From Streptomyces smyrnaeus (lineage in GTDB: Bacteria; Actinomycetota; Actinomycetes; Streptomycetales; Streptomycetaceae): a DNA stretch of 59,295 nucleotides. Location: assembly GCF_017676345.1 (NCBI RefSeq), contig NZ_JAFFZM010000034.1, positions 1-59,295 of the forward strand, written 5' to 3'. The notes below the pieces were generated by a model. That model did not search any database. It had not been told where the DNA came from and saw only the letters and a list, made by a program, of their open reading frames with translations. Within the stretch, counting starts at the first letter, position 1. Each line of letters opens with the position of its first letter. A program made the translations under genes and the position numbers. Of this stretch, positions 7,795 through 16,182 are shown piece by piece.

Positions 7795-9084
7795 TCAGGA
7801 GAGGGTGCGGAGCACCAGACCGGTCGCGGGCTTGGGGCCGAAGGAGGTGGACTTGCGGGGCATCGTGATGCCCTGTTCGGCCAGCCCCCGCACCGTCGAC
7901 TCCGGAACGGACCGCAGCAGTACGGCCGTACCGCCGTGCGCCGCCGCCTGCTCCACGGCCGCCTCGACGTGGTGCAGATAACCGATGTCCTCGGGGCGGT
8001 CGGGTACCTGCCAGATGGTGTCCAGCAGGGTCGAGTGCAGCACCGTGGCGTCCAACTGCCGCCAGGCCACCGGCTGCCGCGCATCGACCGTACGGGCCAG
8101 CAGCGCGGGGGAGGGCCGGTCGAGCAGGTGGAAGACGCCCTCGCCCTCGGTCAGCAGGAACGCGTTCCCCGCCGTGTCCTCCAACTCCTCCAGCGCCTCG
8201 TCCAGCGGCGCCTCCAGCGTACGGACGCGGAAGGCGCCGTCCTGTCCGTACGCGGCGCCCGCCCGGTCGAGGAGGTCGAGGGCGCGCTTGAGCGGAAGTC
8301 TGGGCAGCACCCGGTGGATGGCCCGCACCTGGAGGGGGTACCGCGCCGTGTCGACCAGCAGGACCAGGCCGTAGTCCCACGGCGATTCCCCGGCAGAGCC
8401 GCCCTGCTCGGCACGCAGCCGCAGATAGGTCGCCCAGCGGTGGTGGCCGTCGGCGATCAGGGCGCTGTGCCGGGAGAGTTCGGCGTCCACCTCGGCGAGT
8501 TCGGCCGGGTCCGTGACGGCCCACAGCCGGTGTGCGAAGCCGTCCTCGGTGGTCGTCGCCATCAGCGGCGCGTCGCGCGTCGCGTGCTCGATGACCGCGG
8601 TCGCACCGGTGCGGGTGCCGTCGCCGCGGTAGGACAGCAGCAGCGGCTCGGGGTTGGCGGCCATCTCGCGCATCAGATCGGCACGGTCGGCGACGACCTC
8701 GTCTATCACTCCCTCGTGCGGAAGGACGACGCCCTCCTCGGGTGCCGACAGCCGCAGGGCGCCGATGAGACCGCGCTGCAGCAGATCGCCCTTGCGCTGC
8801 TCGTAGACGTACAGCGCAGGGTGCGGATCGCGGGCCAGCACCCCGTCGGCCTGCCAGCGGCGCAGTGTCTCGGCCGCCTGGCGGTGCCGGGCCGCCGGGT
8901 CCTCGGTCTGCGGGAGGATGAGCCGCACGATGTTGTACGGGTCCGCCGTCTCCAGATGCCGCAGCCCATCCGGCCTGACCACCACGTCGTACGGCGGCGA
9001 GGTGACGGCAGCGAGGCTGCTGACCCTCTCCGGCGCATAGCGCAGCCCCCGGAACGGGGCGAGTCTCAGTCCTCGGACGGTCAT
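7795..9084 (-). CDS. DUF1015 family protein
   Basis: The 429-residue protein has the hallmarks of DUF1015: the N-terminal SLAAVTSPPYDVV and YNIVRLILP segments, the central IADGHHRWATYLRLRAEQ motif, and the C-terminal TMPRKSTSFGPKPATGL. The biochemical role of the family is not known to me. In Streptomyces the gene is often beside a HAD phosphatase, as here, where the two diverge. The ATG at 9084 has no Shine-Dalgarno sequence. Instead TACCAT, a plausible -10 element on the minus strand, ends six bases before it, suggesting a leaderless transcript. Its unrelated-looking placement between siderophore synthesis and uptake genes may be accidental. Confidence 0.9.
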   Translation of the reverse strand: MTVRGLRLAPFRGLRYAPERVSSLAAVTSPPYDVVVRPDGLRHLETADPYNIVRLILPQTEDPAARHRQAAETLRRWQADGVLARDPHPALYVYEQRKGDLLQRGLIGALRLSAPEEGVVLPHEGVIDEVVADRADLMREMAANPEPLLLSYRGDGTRTGATAVIEHATRDAPLMATTTEDGFAHRLWAVTDPAELAEVDAELSRHSALIADGHHRWATYLRLRAEQGGSAGESPWDYGLVLLVDTARYPLQVRAIHRVLPRLPLKRALDLLDRAGAAYGQDGAFRVRTLEAPLDEALEELEDTAGNAFLLTEGEGVFHLLDRPSPALLARTVDARQPVAWRQLDATVLHSTLLDTIWQVPDRPEDIGYLHHVEAAVEQAAAHGGTAVLLRSVPESTVRGLAEQGITMPRKSTSFGPKPATGLVLRTLS

Positions 9085-9090
9085 CTGTGC

Positions 9091-9096
9091 ATGGTA
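9091..9096 (-). promoter_or_regulatory. Candidate leaderless -10 element for the DUF1015 gene
   Basis: Read on the minus strand this is TACCAT, six bases before the ATG, with no ribosome-binding sequence in between. No convincing -35 was seen. TANNNT placed 6-7 bases before a start codon is the usual layout of leaderless Streptomyces genes. Confidence 0.4.
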
Positions 9097-9240
9097 TGCC
9101 CGTGCCCGTCACCCGGTGGAGCGGGGCACAGGGGGCGCAGGGGTGCGGAGCGGGCGGGGGTGTACGAGAGGATCGTCCACGGCGCCAGGCCGGTCACGGC
9201 CTGCGCGTACCCCGGGAGAGAGCACAAGGAGCGACCCCTC

Positions 9241-10344
9241 ATGCACCACAGCCCCGCCGGCGACAGCCCCGCTGCCGACGCCCCCGTGGCCGACACCCCC
9301 GCGACAGCACCGTCGGCGGGCCCGGGGGCCGGTGGGAGCGCGCTGCACACCGCCTACGACACGGCACTGCTGGACCTGGACGGGGTCGTGTACGCCGGGG
9401 GAGAGGCCGTGCCGCACGCGGTCGACTCGCTGGCGGCGGCGCGCGAGAGCGGTCTGCGGCTGGCGTATGTGACGAACAACGCCGCCCGCACCCCGCAGAC
9501 CGTCGCGGCGCATCTGACGGAGTTGGGGGTGCCCGCGAAGGCGGACGAGGTCGTCACTTCCGCGCAGGCCGTCGCCCGCCTGATCGCCGAGCGGGTGCCG
9601 CGGGGCGCGCGCGTACTGGCTGTCGGCGCCGACGGGTTGCGGGTCGCGCTGAAGGAGCGGGGGCTGACGGTCGTCGAGACGGCCGACGAGGAACCCGCGG
9701 CCGTGGTGCAGGGATACGGCGGGCCCACCATGGAGTGGGGGCGGCTGATCGAGGCGGCGCTCGCCGTGCAGCGCCAAGTGCCCTGGTTCGCTTCCAACGC
9801 CGATCTGACGATCCCCAGCGGGCGGGGCATCGCGCCGGGCAACGGCTCGGCGGTGGAAGTCGTCCGCATCGCCACCCGGTGGATGCGGACGCCGCCCGAG
9901 CCCATCGTCGCGGGCAAGCCGCTGCCGCCCATGCACCGGGAGTCCATCCTGCGCACCGGCGCGCGGCGGCCGTTGGTGGTCGGCGACCGGCTCGACACCG
10001 ACATCGAGGGGGCGCACGCGGGGCGCGTGGACTCGCTTCTCGTACTGACCGGAGTGACCGACGCCGCCCAACTGCTCGCCGCCCGGCCGGTGCACCGGCC
10101 CACCTACGTGGCCCGCGACCTGCGGGGCCTGCTGGAGCCCCAGCCGCAGGTGACGGGGGACGCCGATGCGGGGTTCAGCTGCGGTGGCTGGACGGCGCAC
10201 GTGGACGCGGAGCAGCTGACACTGCGGGGCGACGGCGATCCGATGGACGGGCTGCGCGCCCTGTGCGGGGCGGCCTGGACGGCGGCGGGGGCCGGGGAGT
10301 GCCGCCTGGATCCGGACAAGGCTCTGGCCCGGCTCGGGTTGTGA
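9241..10344 (+). CDS. HAD-IIA family phosphatase (NagD/phosphoglycolate phosphatase-like)
   Basis: This 367-residue haloacid-dehalogenase-superfamily hydrolase belongs to subclass IIA. The nucleophile/acid pair is in LLDLDGVVYAGG near residue 42, motif II is in YVTNNAARTP, the cap region includes YGGPTMEWGRL and SNADLTIPSGRG, and the Mg-binding motif is VGDRLDTDIEGAHAG. The first 35 residues are Ala/Pro/Asp-rich and probably unstructured. A C-terminal extension after the fold (GWTAHVDAEQLTLRGDG) is seen in actinobacterial members. AAGGAG lies about eight bases before the ATG. The substrate cannot be read from sequence; phosphoglycolate, nucleotide or p-nitrophenyl-phosphate-type activities are known in the family. 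Confidence 0.92.
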   Translation: MHHSPAGDSPAADAPVADTPATAPSAGPGAGGSALHTAYDTALLDLDGVVYAGGEAVPHAVDSLAAARESGLRLAYVTNNAARTPQTVAAHLTELGVPAKADEVVTSAQAVARLIAERVPRGARVLAVGADGLRVALKERGLTVVETADEEPAAVVQGYGGPTMEWGRLIEAALAVQRQVPWFASNADLTIPSGRGIAPGNGSAVEVVRIATRWMRTPPEPIVAGKPLPPMHRESILRTGARRPLVVGDRLDTDIEGAHAGRVDSLLVLTGVTDAAQLLAARPVHRPTYVARDLRGLLEPQPQVTGDADAGFSCGGWTAHVDAEQLTLRGDGDPMDGLRALCGAAWTAAGAGECRLDPDKALARLGL

Positions 10345-10357
10345 GGCCCGAGCCGGG
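10328..10357. terminator. Bidirectional hairpin between HAD and SIP genes
   Basis: An 11-bp perfect stem is formed by CCCGGCTCGGG (10328-10338) and CCCGAGCCGGG (10347-10357). It overlaps the HAD stop codon and lies nine bases before the convergent SIP stop. Confidence 0.7.
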
Positions 10358-10365
10358 CCGGTGCC

Positions 10366-11280
10366 TCAACCGGCGGAGCCCGCGAGGGCCTCCGCCACCA
10401 GCTGCTCCTCCGTCGCGCCCAGTCGCCAGTAGCCGGTGAACTTCACAGCGCGGCGGTCGAATCCGCGCTCGCCCACCAGGTGCCGCCGCAGCGCCTTGAC
10501 GGTGCCTGCCTCCCCCGCGAGCCAGGCGTACGGCGTGCCCGACGGCAGCTGAGCGCCGCGTACGGACTCGACCATCCGCTCCGACCGGGAAGCGGTGGCC
10601 GCTTCGTCCCGTACCAGCCAGGTGATCCGCGCGTCCGAGAGGGTCGGCAGGTCCTGGACGTCCTCGCGGTGCGGAACTTCCGCGAAGACCTGGACCGGCA
10701 TTCCGGCCGGCAGCCACTCCAGGATGGCGCCGATGGCGGGCAGCGCCGTCTCGTCGCCGCTCAGCAGCACCCAGTCGGTGCCCTCGGGCGGCCGGAAGTC
10801 GACGCCGGCGTTGTCCTCGACGACCGGCCCGAGCAGTGTCACCCGGTCCCCGGGCATGGCCCGCAGCGCCCAGCGGGAGGCCGGGCCGGTCTCGCCGTGC
10901 AGCGCGAAGTCGACGTCCAGCTCGTCCGCCCCCGGCCTCCCGCCGGAGGGTGCCCCCAGGGCGTACTCGCTGCCCCTGCGCAGCGCCCGCACGGTGTAGC
11001 TGCGCATGATTCCGCGGATGCTCTCGTCCATGGCGCGCCACTCGGTGAACCAGTTCTCACCGGCGTCCACCGGCACCACGGGCGCGGTCTGCCCGGGCTG
11101 CGGCAGGAACAGTTTGAAGCGCTGGTCCCGGCCGCCGGAGGCGAAACGATCCAGCTTCTCGCCCCCGAAGGTGACGCGCAGCATGGTCGGACCCAGCCTG
11201 CGGGTGCGTACGACGTGCAGTTCGAAGAACTCGAACGGAACGGTGGAGGGCGCGGACTGCGCCGTGCTGACCGTGCTCAT
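10366..11280 (-). CDS. Siderophore-interacting protein (ferric-siderophore reductase)
   Basis: This 304-residue FAD/NAD(P)H oxidoreductase of the SIP/ViuB family releases iron in the cytosol by reducing the imported ferric siderophore. The FAD motif RSYTVRALRR (R-x-Y-T) lies near residue 94, with the SIP flavin-binding region (FASGGRDQRFKLFLP) before it and the NAD(P)H domain after it (VLLSGDETALPAIGAIL, TPYAWLAGEAGTVKALRR). The start is the ATG at 11280. It follows the binding-protein gene by 90 bp on the same strand, so the two are probably cotranscribed from the iron-box promoter at 12480-12498. Confidence 0.93.
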   Translation of the reverse strand: MSTVSTAQSAPSTVPFEFFELHVVRTRRLGPTMLRVTFGGEKLDRFASGGRDQRFKLFLPQPGQTAPVVPVDAGENWFTEWRAMDESIRGIMRSYTVRALRRGSEYALGAPSGGRPGADELDVDFALHGETGPASRWALRAMPGDRVTLLGPVVEDNAGVDFRPPEGTDWVLLSGDETALPAIGAILEWLPAGMPVQVFAEVPHREDVQDLPTLSDARITWLVRDEAATASRSERMVESVRGAQLPSGTPYAWLAGEAGTVKALRRHLVGERGFDRRAVKFTGYWRLGATEEQLVAEALAGSAG

Positions 11281-11370
11281 CGTGTCTGCTCCTGACGAAG
11301 TGGATGGATTCGGCGGTGCGCGGGTGCGTGCGCGGGGTGGGCCGGGACCGTCAGCGGACGGGGCGGTGCC

Positions 11371-12396
11371 TCAGCGGACCTTCTTGGCCTTCTCGATCGC
11401 CTCCGCGAGGTCCTCCAGCAGCGGTGCGGCGCCCGCGTAGGAGAAGCGCGGTTCGGCTGCCCATCCGGCGACCTGGCCCGCCTTGACGGCCGGCAGATCG
11501 TTCCAGGACGGCTTCGACTTGAGGGCCTTGGGCTGCAGGGACTGGGTGCGGTTGTCCAGAATGATCAGGTCGGCCTTGTACTTGTCGGCGTTCTCCCAGC
11601 TCAGTTCCTCGAAGAAGCCCTGCTTGCTGAGCTTCTCGGGCTTCACGAGGTCGACGCCGAGCTGCTTGAAGTACTGCAGGTCGGTGCTGGCGTCGGGGTC
11701 GGATACGTAGAACAGGTCGGGCGCCCCGGCGGCGGCCATGACGCGGATGCCGCTCTTGGCGGCCTTGCGCACCCGTTCGGCCGCCTTCTCGAAGCGGGCC
11801 TTGGCGTCCGTGACGGACTTGGCCTTCACATCCGCGCCCAGGGACTCGGCGAGCTTCGCGTACTGCCGGATGACCTCGTCCATCGGGATGCCCGCCGCCT
11901 TCATGGCCACCTGGGGCGCGAGCTTGTAGATCTTGTCCTTGCTCTCGTCCGGGACGTAGAAGAGCGCGTCCTTGAGGTACATGTTGCTGATCAGCAGCTG
12001 GGGACGGAGCTTGGCGTACTTCTCCAGGTCGAACTCGCCGAACGCGTTGCCGATGATCTTCACCTTGGAGATGTTCATCTCGCCGGCGAGCACATCGGGC
12101 TCGCCGTTCTTCTTCTTGGTCGGGCCGAAGACGCCGACGACCTTGTCGCGCACGCCGAAGTCCCACAGCGCGGCGGCGGTGGCCGTGTAGGCGACGATCC
12201 GCTCGGGAACGGCGTCCAGGGTGACCTTCTTCTCGCGGCCGTCGGTGAAGGACCAGCCCTTGCCCTTCGAGTCATCACCCGAACCGGAGCCGGAGTCACT
12301 TCCGCAGGCGGCGAGCAGTGCGCCGAGACCGGCGGCGCCGCCCGCGGCCAGCAGACCGCGGCGTGAAAGGTGGGACACAGGGGAGGAGCTGGGCAT
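11371..12396 (-). CDS. Ferric-siderophore ABC transporter substrate-binding lipoprotein
   Basis: The 341-residue protein starts with a signal peptide carrying twin arginines (SRRGLLAAGG) and a lipobox ending ALLAACGS, so it is a lipid-anchored extracytoplasmic receptor, probably Tat-exported. The mature part has the FecB/FhuD-type periplasmic-binding fold (PERIVAYTATAAALWDFGV, a long linking helix around AERVRKAAKSGIRVMAAAG, and WNDLPAVKAGQVAGW near the end). It diverges from the two permease genes, with an iron box in between. Ligand choice (desferrioxamine or another hydroxamate) is an inference from the neighbouring desABCD genes. Confidence 0.93.
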   Translation of the reverse strand: MPSSSPVSHLSRRGLLAAGGAAGLGALLAACGSDSGSGSGDDSKGKGWSFTDGREKKVTLDAVPERIVAYTATAAALWDFGVRDKVVGVFGPTKKKNGEPDVLAGEMNISKVKIIGNAFGEFDLEKYAKLRPQLLISNMYLKDALFYVPDESKDKIYKLAPQVAMKAAGIPMDEVIRQYAKLAESLGADVKAKSVTDAKARFEKAAERVRKAAKSGIRVMAAAGAPDLFYVSDPDASTDLQYFKQLGVDLVKPEKLSKQGFFEELSWENADKYKADLIILDNRTQSLQPKALKSKPSWNDLPAVKAGQVAGWAAEPRFSYAGAAPLLEDLAEAIEKAKKVR

Positions 12397-12479
12397 TTTT
12401 TCTGGCCTTCTCTCGACGTACGGGGGACGAGCCGCGGGCAGCCGCGGACGTACAAGCGGGGCGGCCGTGGGGCCGAGTT

Positions 12480-12498
12480 CGCAGTTAGGCTAACCTAA
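12480..12498. promoter_or_regulatory. Iron box in the divergent transporter promoter region
   Basis: CGCAGTTAGGCTAACCTAA matches the iron-box consensus at 15 of 19 positions and contains the palindromic core TTAGGCTAACCTAA. It lies 84 bp upstream of the binding-protein ATG and 65 bp upstream of the first permease start, placed to control both directions. Confidence 0.9.
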
Positions 12499-12562
12499 CC
12501 AAAGTTGTTGTTGTCCAGTGGCCGGGCACCCCGATTTCCCCGGCCCCGACCGGAGCGCGTAC

Positions 12563-13642
12563 GTGACTCTCACCAAGTCCCCGCAGGTCCAAGGGGGTTC
12601 AGCGGCCGGGCAGGAGCAGTCGGCGGCCGGCCAGGAACAGCCCGTCCGCGCCCGGGCCCCGCTCGCGCGGGCCGCCGGGCTGCTGGCCGCCGCACTCGTC
12701 CTGCTGCTCGTCGTCTTCCTCAGCCTCGCCTTCGGCGCCCGTCCGCTCTCGCTGGGCGAGGCGTGGTCGGGGCTCGTCGACAGCGGCTCGGCGAGCTACA
12801 CCGTCGTCCACGAGATGCGACTGCCGCGCACCCTCCTCGGCCTGCTCGCCGGTGCCGCGCTCGGACTGGCGGGCGGCGTCATGCAGGCGCTCACCCGCAA
12901 CCCGCTGGCCGACCCCGGCCTGCTGGGCATCAACGCGGGCGCCGCGGCCGCCGTCGTCACCGCCATCTCCTTCTTCGGTGTCGCCGGATACACCGGCTAC
13001 ATCGGCTTCGCCTTCCTCGGCGCCGCCGCCGTCTCCGTCCTCGTCTACGCCGTCGGCGGCGGGCGCGGCGCCACCCCGGCCCGGCTCGCCCTCGCGGGCA
13101 CGGCTTTGAACGCCGCGCTGATCTCGTACGTGAGCGCCGTTCAGCTCCTGGACACCGCCTCGCTGGACCGGATGCGGTTCTGGATGGTCGGCTCGCTCGC
13201 CCGCGCCCAGGACGCGACGGTCGTCTCGGCGCTGCCCTTCATCGCCGTCGGCGCCCTGATCGCGCTGATCCTGGCCCGGCCGCTCAACGCCCTCGCCCTC
13301 GGCGACGACGCGGCACGCGCCCTCGGCTCCCGGCCCGCCCGGACCCGCGCCGCCGCCATCGTGTCCATCACCCTGCTGTGCGGCGCCGCCACCGCCGCCT
13401 GCGGCCCCATCGTCTTCGTCGGGCTGATGGTGCCGCACATGGTGCGTGCGCTCACCGGCCCCGACCAGCGCTGGATGCTGCCGTACTGCGCGGTCCTGGC
13501 GCCCGTGCTGCTGCTCGGCGCCGACATCCTCGGCCGCGTCCTGGGCCGGCCCAGCGAACTCCAGGTCGGCATCGTGACCGTCGTGGTGGGCGGCCCGTTC
13601 TTCCTCTACTTCGTACGCAGGCGGAGGGTGGCCCACGCATGA
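12563..13642 (+). CDS. FecCD-family siderophore ABC permease, subunit 1
   Basis: This 359-residue integral membrane protein of the BtuC/FecCD/FhuB family has about nine or ten hydrophobic segments. Family motifs are RLPRTLLGLLAGAALGLAGG, the following QALTRNPLADPGLLGINAGA, and PIVFVGLMVPHMVRALTGPD, which contacts the ATPase. I prefer the GTG at 12563 because GGAG lies seven bases before it. A GTG at 12518 in the same frame has no ribosome-binding site and would lie inside the expected promoter. It overlaps subunit 2 by four bases (ATGA). The two permeases form the heterodimeric channel for the lipoprotein encoded on the other strand. Confidence 0.93.
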   Translation: MTLTKSPQVQGGSAAGQEQSAAGQEQPVRARAPLARAAGLLAAALVLLLVVFLSLAFGARPLSLGEAWSGLVDSGSASYTVVHEMRLPRTLLGLLAGAALGLAGGVMQALTRNPLADPGLLGINAGAAAAVVTAISFFGVAGYTGYIGFAFLGAAAVSVLVYAVGGGRGATPARLALAGTALNAALISYVSAVQLLDTASLDRMRFWMVGSLARAQDATVVSALPFIAVGALIALILARPLNALALGDDAARALGSRPARTRAAAIVSITLLCGAATAACGPIVFVGLMVPHMVRALTGPDQRWMLPYCAVLAPVLLLGADILGRVLGRPSELQVGIVTVVVGGPFFLYFVRRRRVAHA

Positions 13643-14691
13643 GCCTCACCCCGACCCGGGAAAGCGTCATCCGCACCCCCGGCGGCCTCTCCGTCAACTA
13701 CCGGCCGCGCGCCCTGCTCGTCGGCGTCGGCTGCCTGGCGCTCGCGCTCGTCGCCGCCGTGTTCGCGATCGGCAGCGGCGAATACCCGATGGCGCCCGGC
13801 GACGTCGTGCGCACCCTGCTCGGAGGGGGCGACCCGGCCGACGCCTTCATCGTCAACGAACTACGGCTGCCCCGTACCGTGACCGCGCTGCTCGTCGGAG
13901 CCGGCCTGGGACTGTGCGGCGCCGTCTTCCAGGCCGTCGTCCGCAACCCGCTCGGCAGCCCCGACATCCTCGGCTTCACCAACGGGGCCGCGGCCGGAGC
14001 GCTGTTGGTCATCTTCCTCGCCGGCGGCAGCAGCGCACTGCTGGCGGGCGGCGCCGTCGCCGGTGCCGTCGTCACCGGCACGCTGATCTACGCCCTCGCC
14101 TGGAAGCGCGGCATGCACGGCTACCGGCTGGTGCTCGTCGGGGTCGGCGCCACCGCCATCCTGACCGGTGTCAACAGCTATCTCATCACCCGCGCGGGCA
14201 TCACCGAGGCCTCCCGGGCCGTGCTGTGGATGACCGGAAGCCTGGACGGGCGCGGATGGAACGACGTCATGCCGCTGATCTGCGGCATGGTGGTGCTCGT
14301 CCCGCTGGTGCTGCTCGGCTGCGGACGCGCCCTGCGGATGATGGAGATGGGCGACGACGCCGCCTACGCGCTCGGCGTCCGCGTCGAACGCGTCCGGCTC
14401 ACGCTGTTGGCGGCCGGGGTGCTGTTGGTGGCGCTGTCGGCCGCCGCGGCGGGACCCGTCTCCTTCGTCGCGCTGACCGCGCCCCAGCTCGCCCGGCGGC
14501 TGACGAAGGCGCCGGGCCCCAATCTGCTGCCCTCCCTGTGCATGGGCGCCGCACTGCTGATCTGCGCCGACCTGGTGGCCCAGCGGGCCTTCGGAGAGCA
14601 CCAGCTCCCCGTCGGCGTGATCACCGGAGTGCTGGGCGGCGGATACCTGGTGTGGCTGCTGGCCACCGAGCGCAGGGCGGGGCGGATATGA
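13639..14691 (+). CDS. FecCD-family siderophore ABC permease, subunit 2
   Basis: The second FecCD permease has 350 residues and about ten hydrophobic segments. It contains RLPRTVTALLVGAGLGLCGA, FQAVVRNPLGSPDILGFTNG and PVSFVALTAPQLARRLTKAP at the positions equivalent to those in subunit 1. The ATG at 13639 overlaps the preceding stop (ATGA), so the subunits are translationally coupled, as expected for a 1:1 heterodimer. Confidence 0.93.
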   Translation: MSLTPTRESVIRTPGGLSVNYRPRALLVGVGCLALALVAAVFAIGSGEYPMAPGDVVRTLLGGGDPADAFIVNELRLPRTVTALLVGAGLGLCGAVFQAVVRNPLGSPDILGFTNGAAAGALLVIFLAGGSSALLAGGAVAGAVVTGTLIYALAWKRGMHGYRLVLVGVGATAILTGVNSYLITRAGITEASRAVLWMTGSLDGRGWNDVMPLICGMVVLVPLVLLGCGRALRMMEMGDDAAYALGVRVERVRLTLLAAGVLLVALSAAAAGPVSFVALTAPQLARRLTKAPGPNLLPSLCMGAALLICADLVAQRAFGEHQLPVGVITGVLGGGYLVWLLATERRAGRI

Positions 14692-14845
14692 GGGAGTCGA
14701 ACGTTCCGGTCGCGGTCGCCGGCCCACCGCCGGACCCTCGCCGTCATGGCGCGGCGCCGTCGGGGCGGAATCGTTTGGGCCGCAATGACCACGTCCGGCC
14801 CGGACCCACTGAGGAAAGCACGCACACAACGGAGGCGGGGAAACG

Positions 14846-15688
14846 ATGAAGACCGCGACGGAGAACAAGGAGCCGGCCTCCGACGGCGCTGCCACGGCGA
14901 GCGGCGAGCCCCGGCTGACCGGGAACGGACTCACCCTCGCCTACGACCAGCGCACCATCGCCCGCGCGCTCGACGTCGCCGTGCCCGACCAGTCGTTCAC
15001 GGTCGTCGTGGGCCCCAACGCCTGCGGCAAGTCGACGCTGCTGCGCGCCCTCTCGCGGATGCTCAAGCCCACCGAGGGGCGGGTGCTCCTGGACGGCAAC
15101 GACATCGCGGGCATGCCCGCCAAGGCGCTGGCCCGCACCCTGGGCCTGCTGCCCCAGTCGTCCACCGCGCCCGACGGGATCACCGTCGCCGACCTGGTGG
15201 CCCGGGGTCGCTACCCGCACCAGGGGCTGTTGCGCCAGTGGTCGCGGGACGACGAGCGGGTGGTGGCCGCCTCCATGGCGGCGACCGGCGTCGACGGCCT
15301 CGGTGACCGCTTCGTGGACGAACTCTCCGGCGGCCAGCGGCAGCGTGTATGGATCGCGATGGCGCTGGCCCAGCAGACGCCGTTGCTGCTGCTGGACGAG
15401 CCCACCACCTATCTCGACATCGCGCACCAGATCGAGATTCTCGATCTGTGCGCGCGGTTGCACGAGGAGGAGGGCCGCACGCTCGTCGCCGTGCTGCACG
15501 ACCTCAACCACGCCGCCCGCTACGCCACCCATCTGATCGCCATGCGGGACGGCCGCATCGTCGCGCAGGGGGAGCCCGGTGAGGTGGTCACCTCGAAGCT
15601 GGTCGAGGAGGTCTTCGGGATGCCCTGCCGCGTCATCGACGACCCGGAGACCGGCACTCCGCTGGTGGTGCCCGCGGCGCGGCGTTGA
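14846..15688 (+). CDS. Siderophore ABC transporter ATP-binding protein (FepC/FhuC-like)
   Basis: This 280-residue ABC ATPase has Walker A GPNACGKST near residue 57, Q-loop LGLLPQSSTAPDGITV, signature LSGGQRQRVWIAMALAQ, Walker B LLLLDEPTTYLD and switch histidine VAVLHDLNHA. The YLDIAHQIEIL segment after Walker B is typical of the FepC/FhuC class. The first 35 residues are an unstructured-looking extension. It is separated from permease 2 by 154 bp, in which I see no promoter, so it is probably the last gene of the transporter operon. Confidence 0.94.
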   Translation: MKTATENKEPASDGAATASGEPRLTGNGLTLAYDQRTIARALDVAVPDQSFTVVVGPNACGKSTLLRALSRMLKPTEGRVLLDGNDIAGMPAKALARTLGLLPQSSTAPDGITVADLVARGRYPHQGLLRQWSRDDERVVAASMAATGVDGLGDRFVDELSGGQRQRVWIAMALAQQTPLLLLDEPTTYLDIAHQIEILDLCARLHEEEGRTLVAVLHDLNHAARYATHLIAMRDGRIVAQGEPGEVVTSKLVEEVFGMPCRVIDDPETGTPLVVPAARR

Positions 15689-15735
15689 GCCGTCGGACCC
15701 GGGGGTCTGTCACACCCGGGAGGTAGCGTCGGGGC

Positions 15736-16179
15736 ATGAGCGAGTTCGCGCAGGGACCCGGGCACGGGCACGCCCCCACCCCCGAGCAGCACCTCTCGGC
15801 AGGCGGCACCGAGCGGTACGACGAGACGGCGCAGCACCAGCAGCCGCACGGGCGGGGCGAGCAGGCCCCGGCAGCCGAGGTCGGGCAGGCCCCGCCGGCG
15901 CCCGCCGAAGGTGCCGAGGGCGCCGGCGGCGACCAGGAGCCGGCCGGCCAGGCCGACGAAGCTGGCGAAGCCGAGGAAGCCGAAGTCGACGACGGCCCGC
16001 GACCCCTCGGTGTGGGTGTGCGCCCCACCGGGTACGGCGCCGTCGACGCCCAGCTCAAGCGGCTGGAGGACGCCGACCACCTCGCCGTCTCCGGCCATCC
16101 GGAGGTGTACGAAGATGTCCACCGCGGCCTGCGCGAGAGCCTGGCCGCGCTGGACCGTCCTCACACACCCCGGAGCTGA
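15736..16179 (+). CDS. Conserved hypothetical protein upstream of tlyA
   Basis: The protein has 147 residues. Residues 1-90 are an acidic, Ala/Glu/Gly/Pro-rich segment likely to be disordered. The C-terminal part (from RPTGYGAVDAQLKRLEDA) predicts two helices with a conserved look (HPEVYEDVHRGLRESLAALD), resembling a small interaction module. I recognise no catalytic motif. The stop is three bases before the tlyA start, so the two are likely cotranscribed. Either GGAGG eleven or so bases upstream or a leaderless start (TAGCGT six bases before the ATG) could be used. Confidence 0.75.
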   Translation: MSEFAQGPGHGHAPTPEQHLSAGGTERYDETAQHQQPHGRGEQAPAAEVGQAPPAPAEGAEGAGGDQEPAGQADEAGEAEEAEVDDGPRPLGVGVRPTGYGAVDAQLKRLEDADHLAVSGHPEVYEDVHRGLRESLAALDRPHTPRS

Positions 16180-16182
16180 GCC

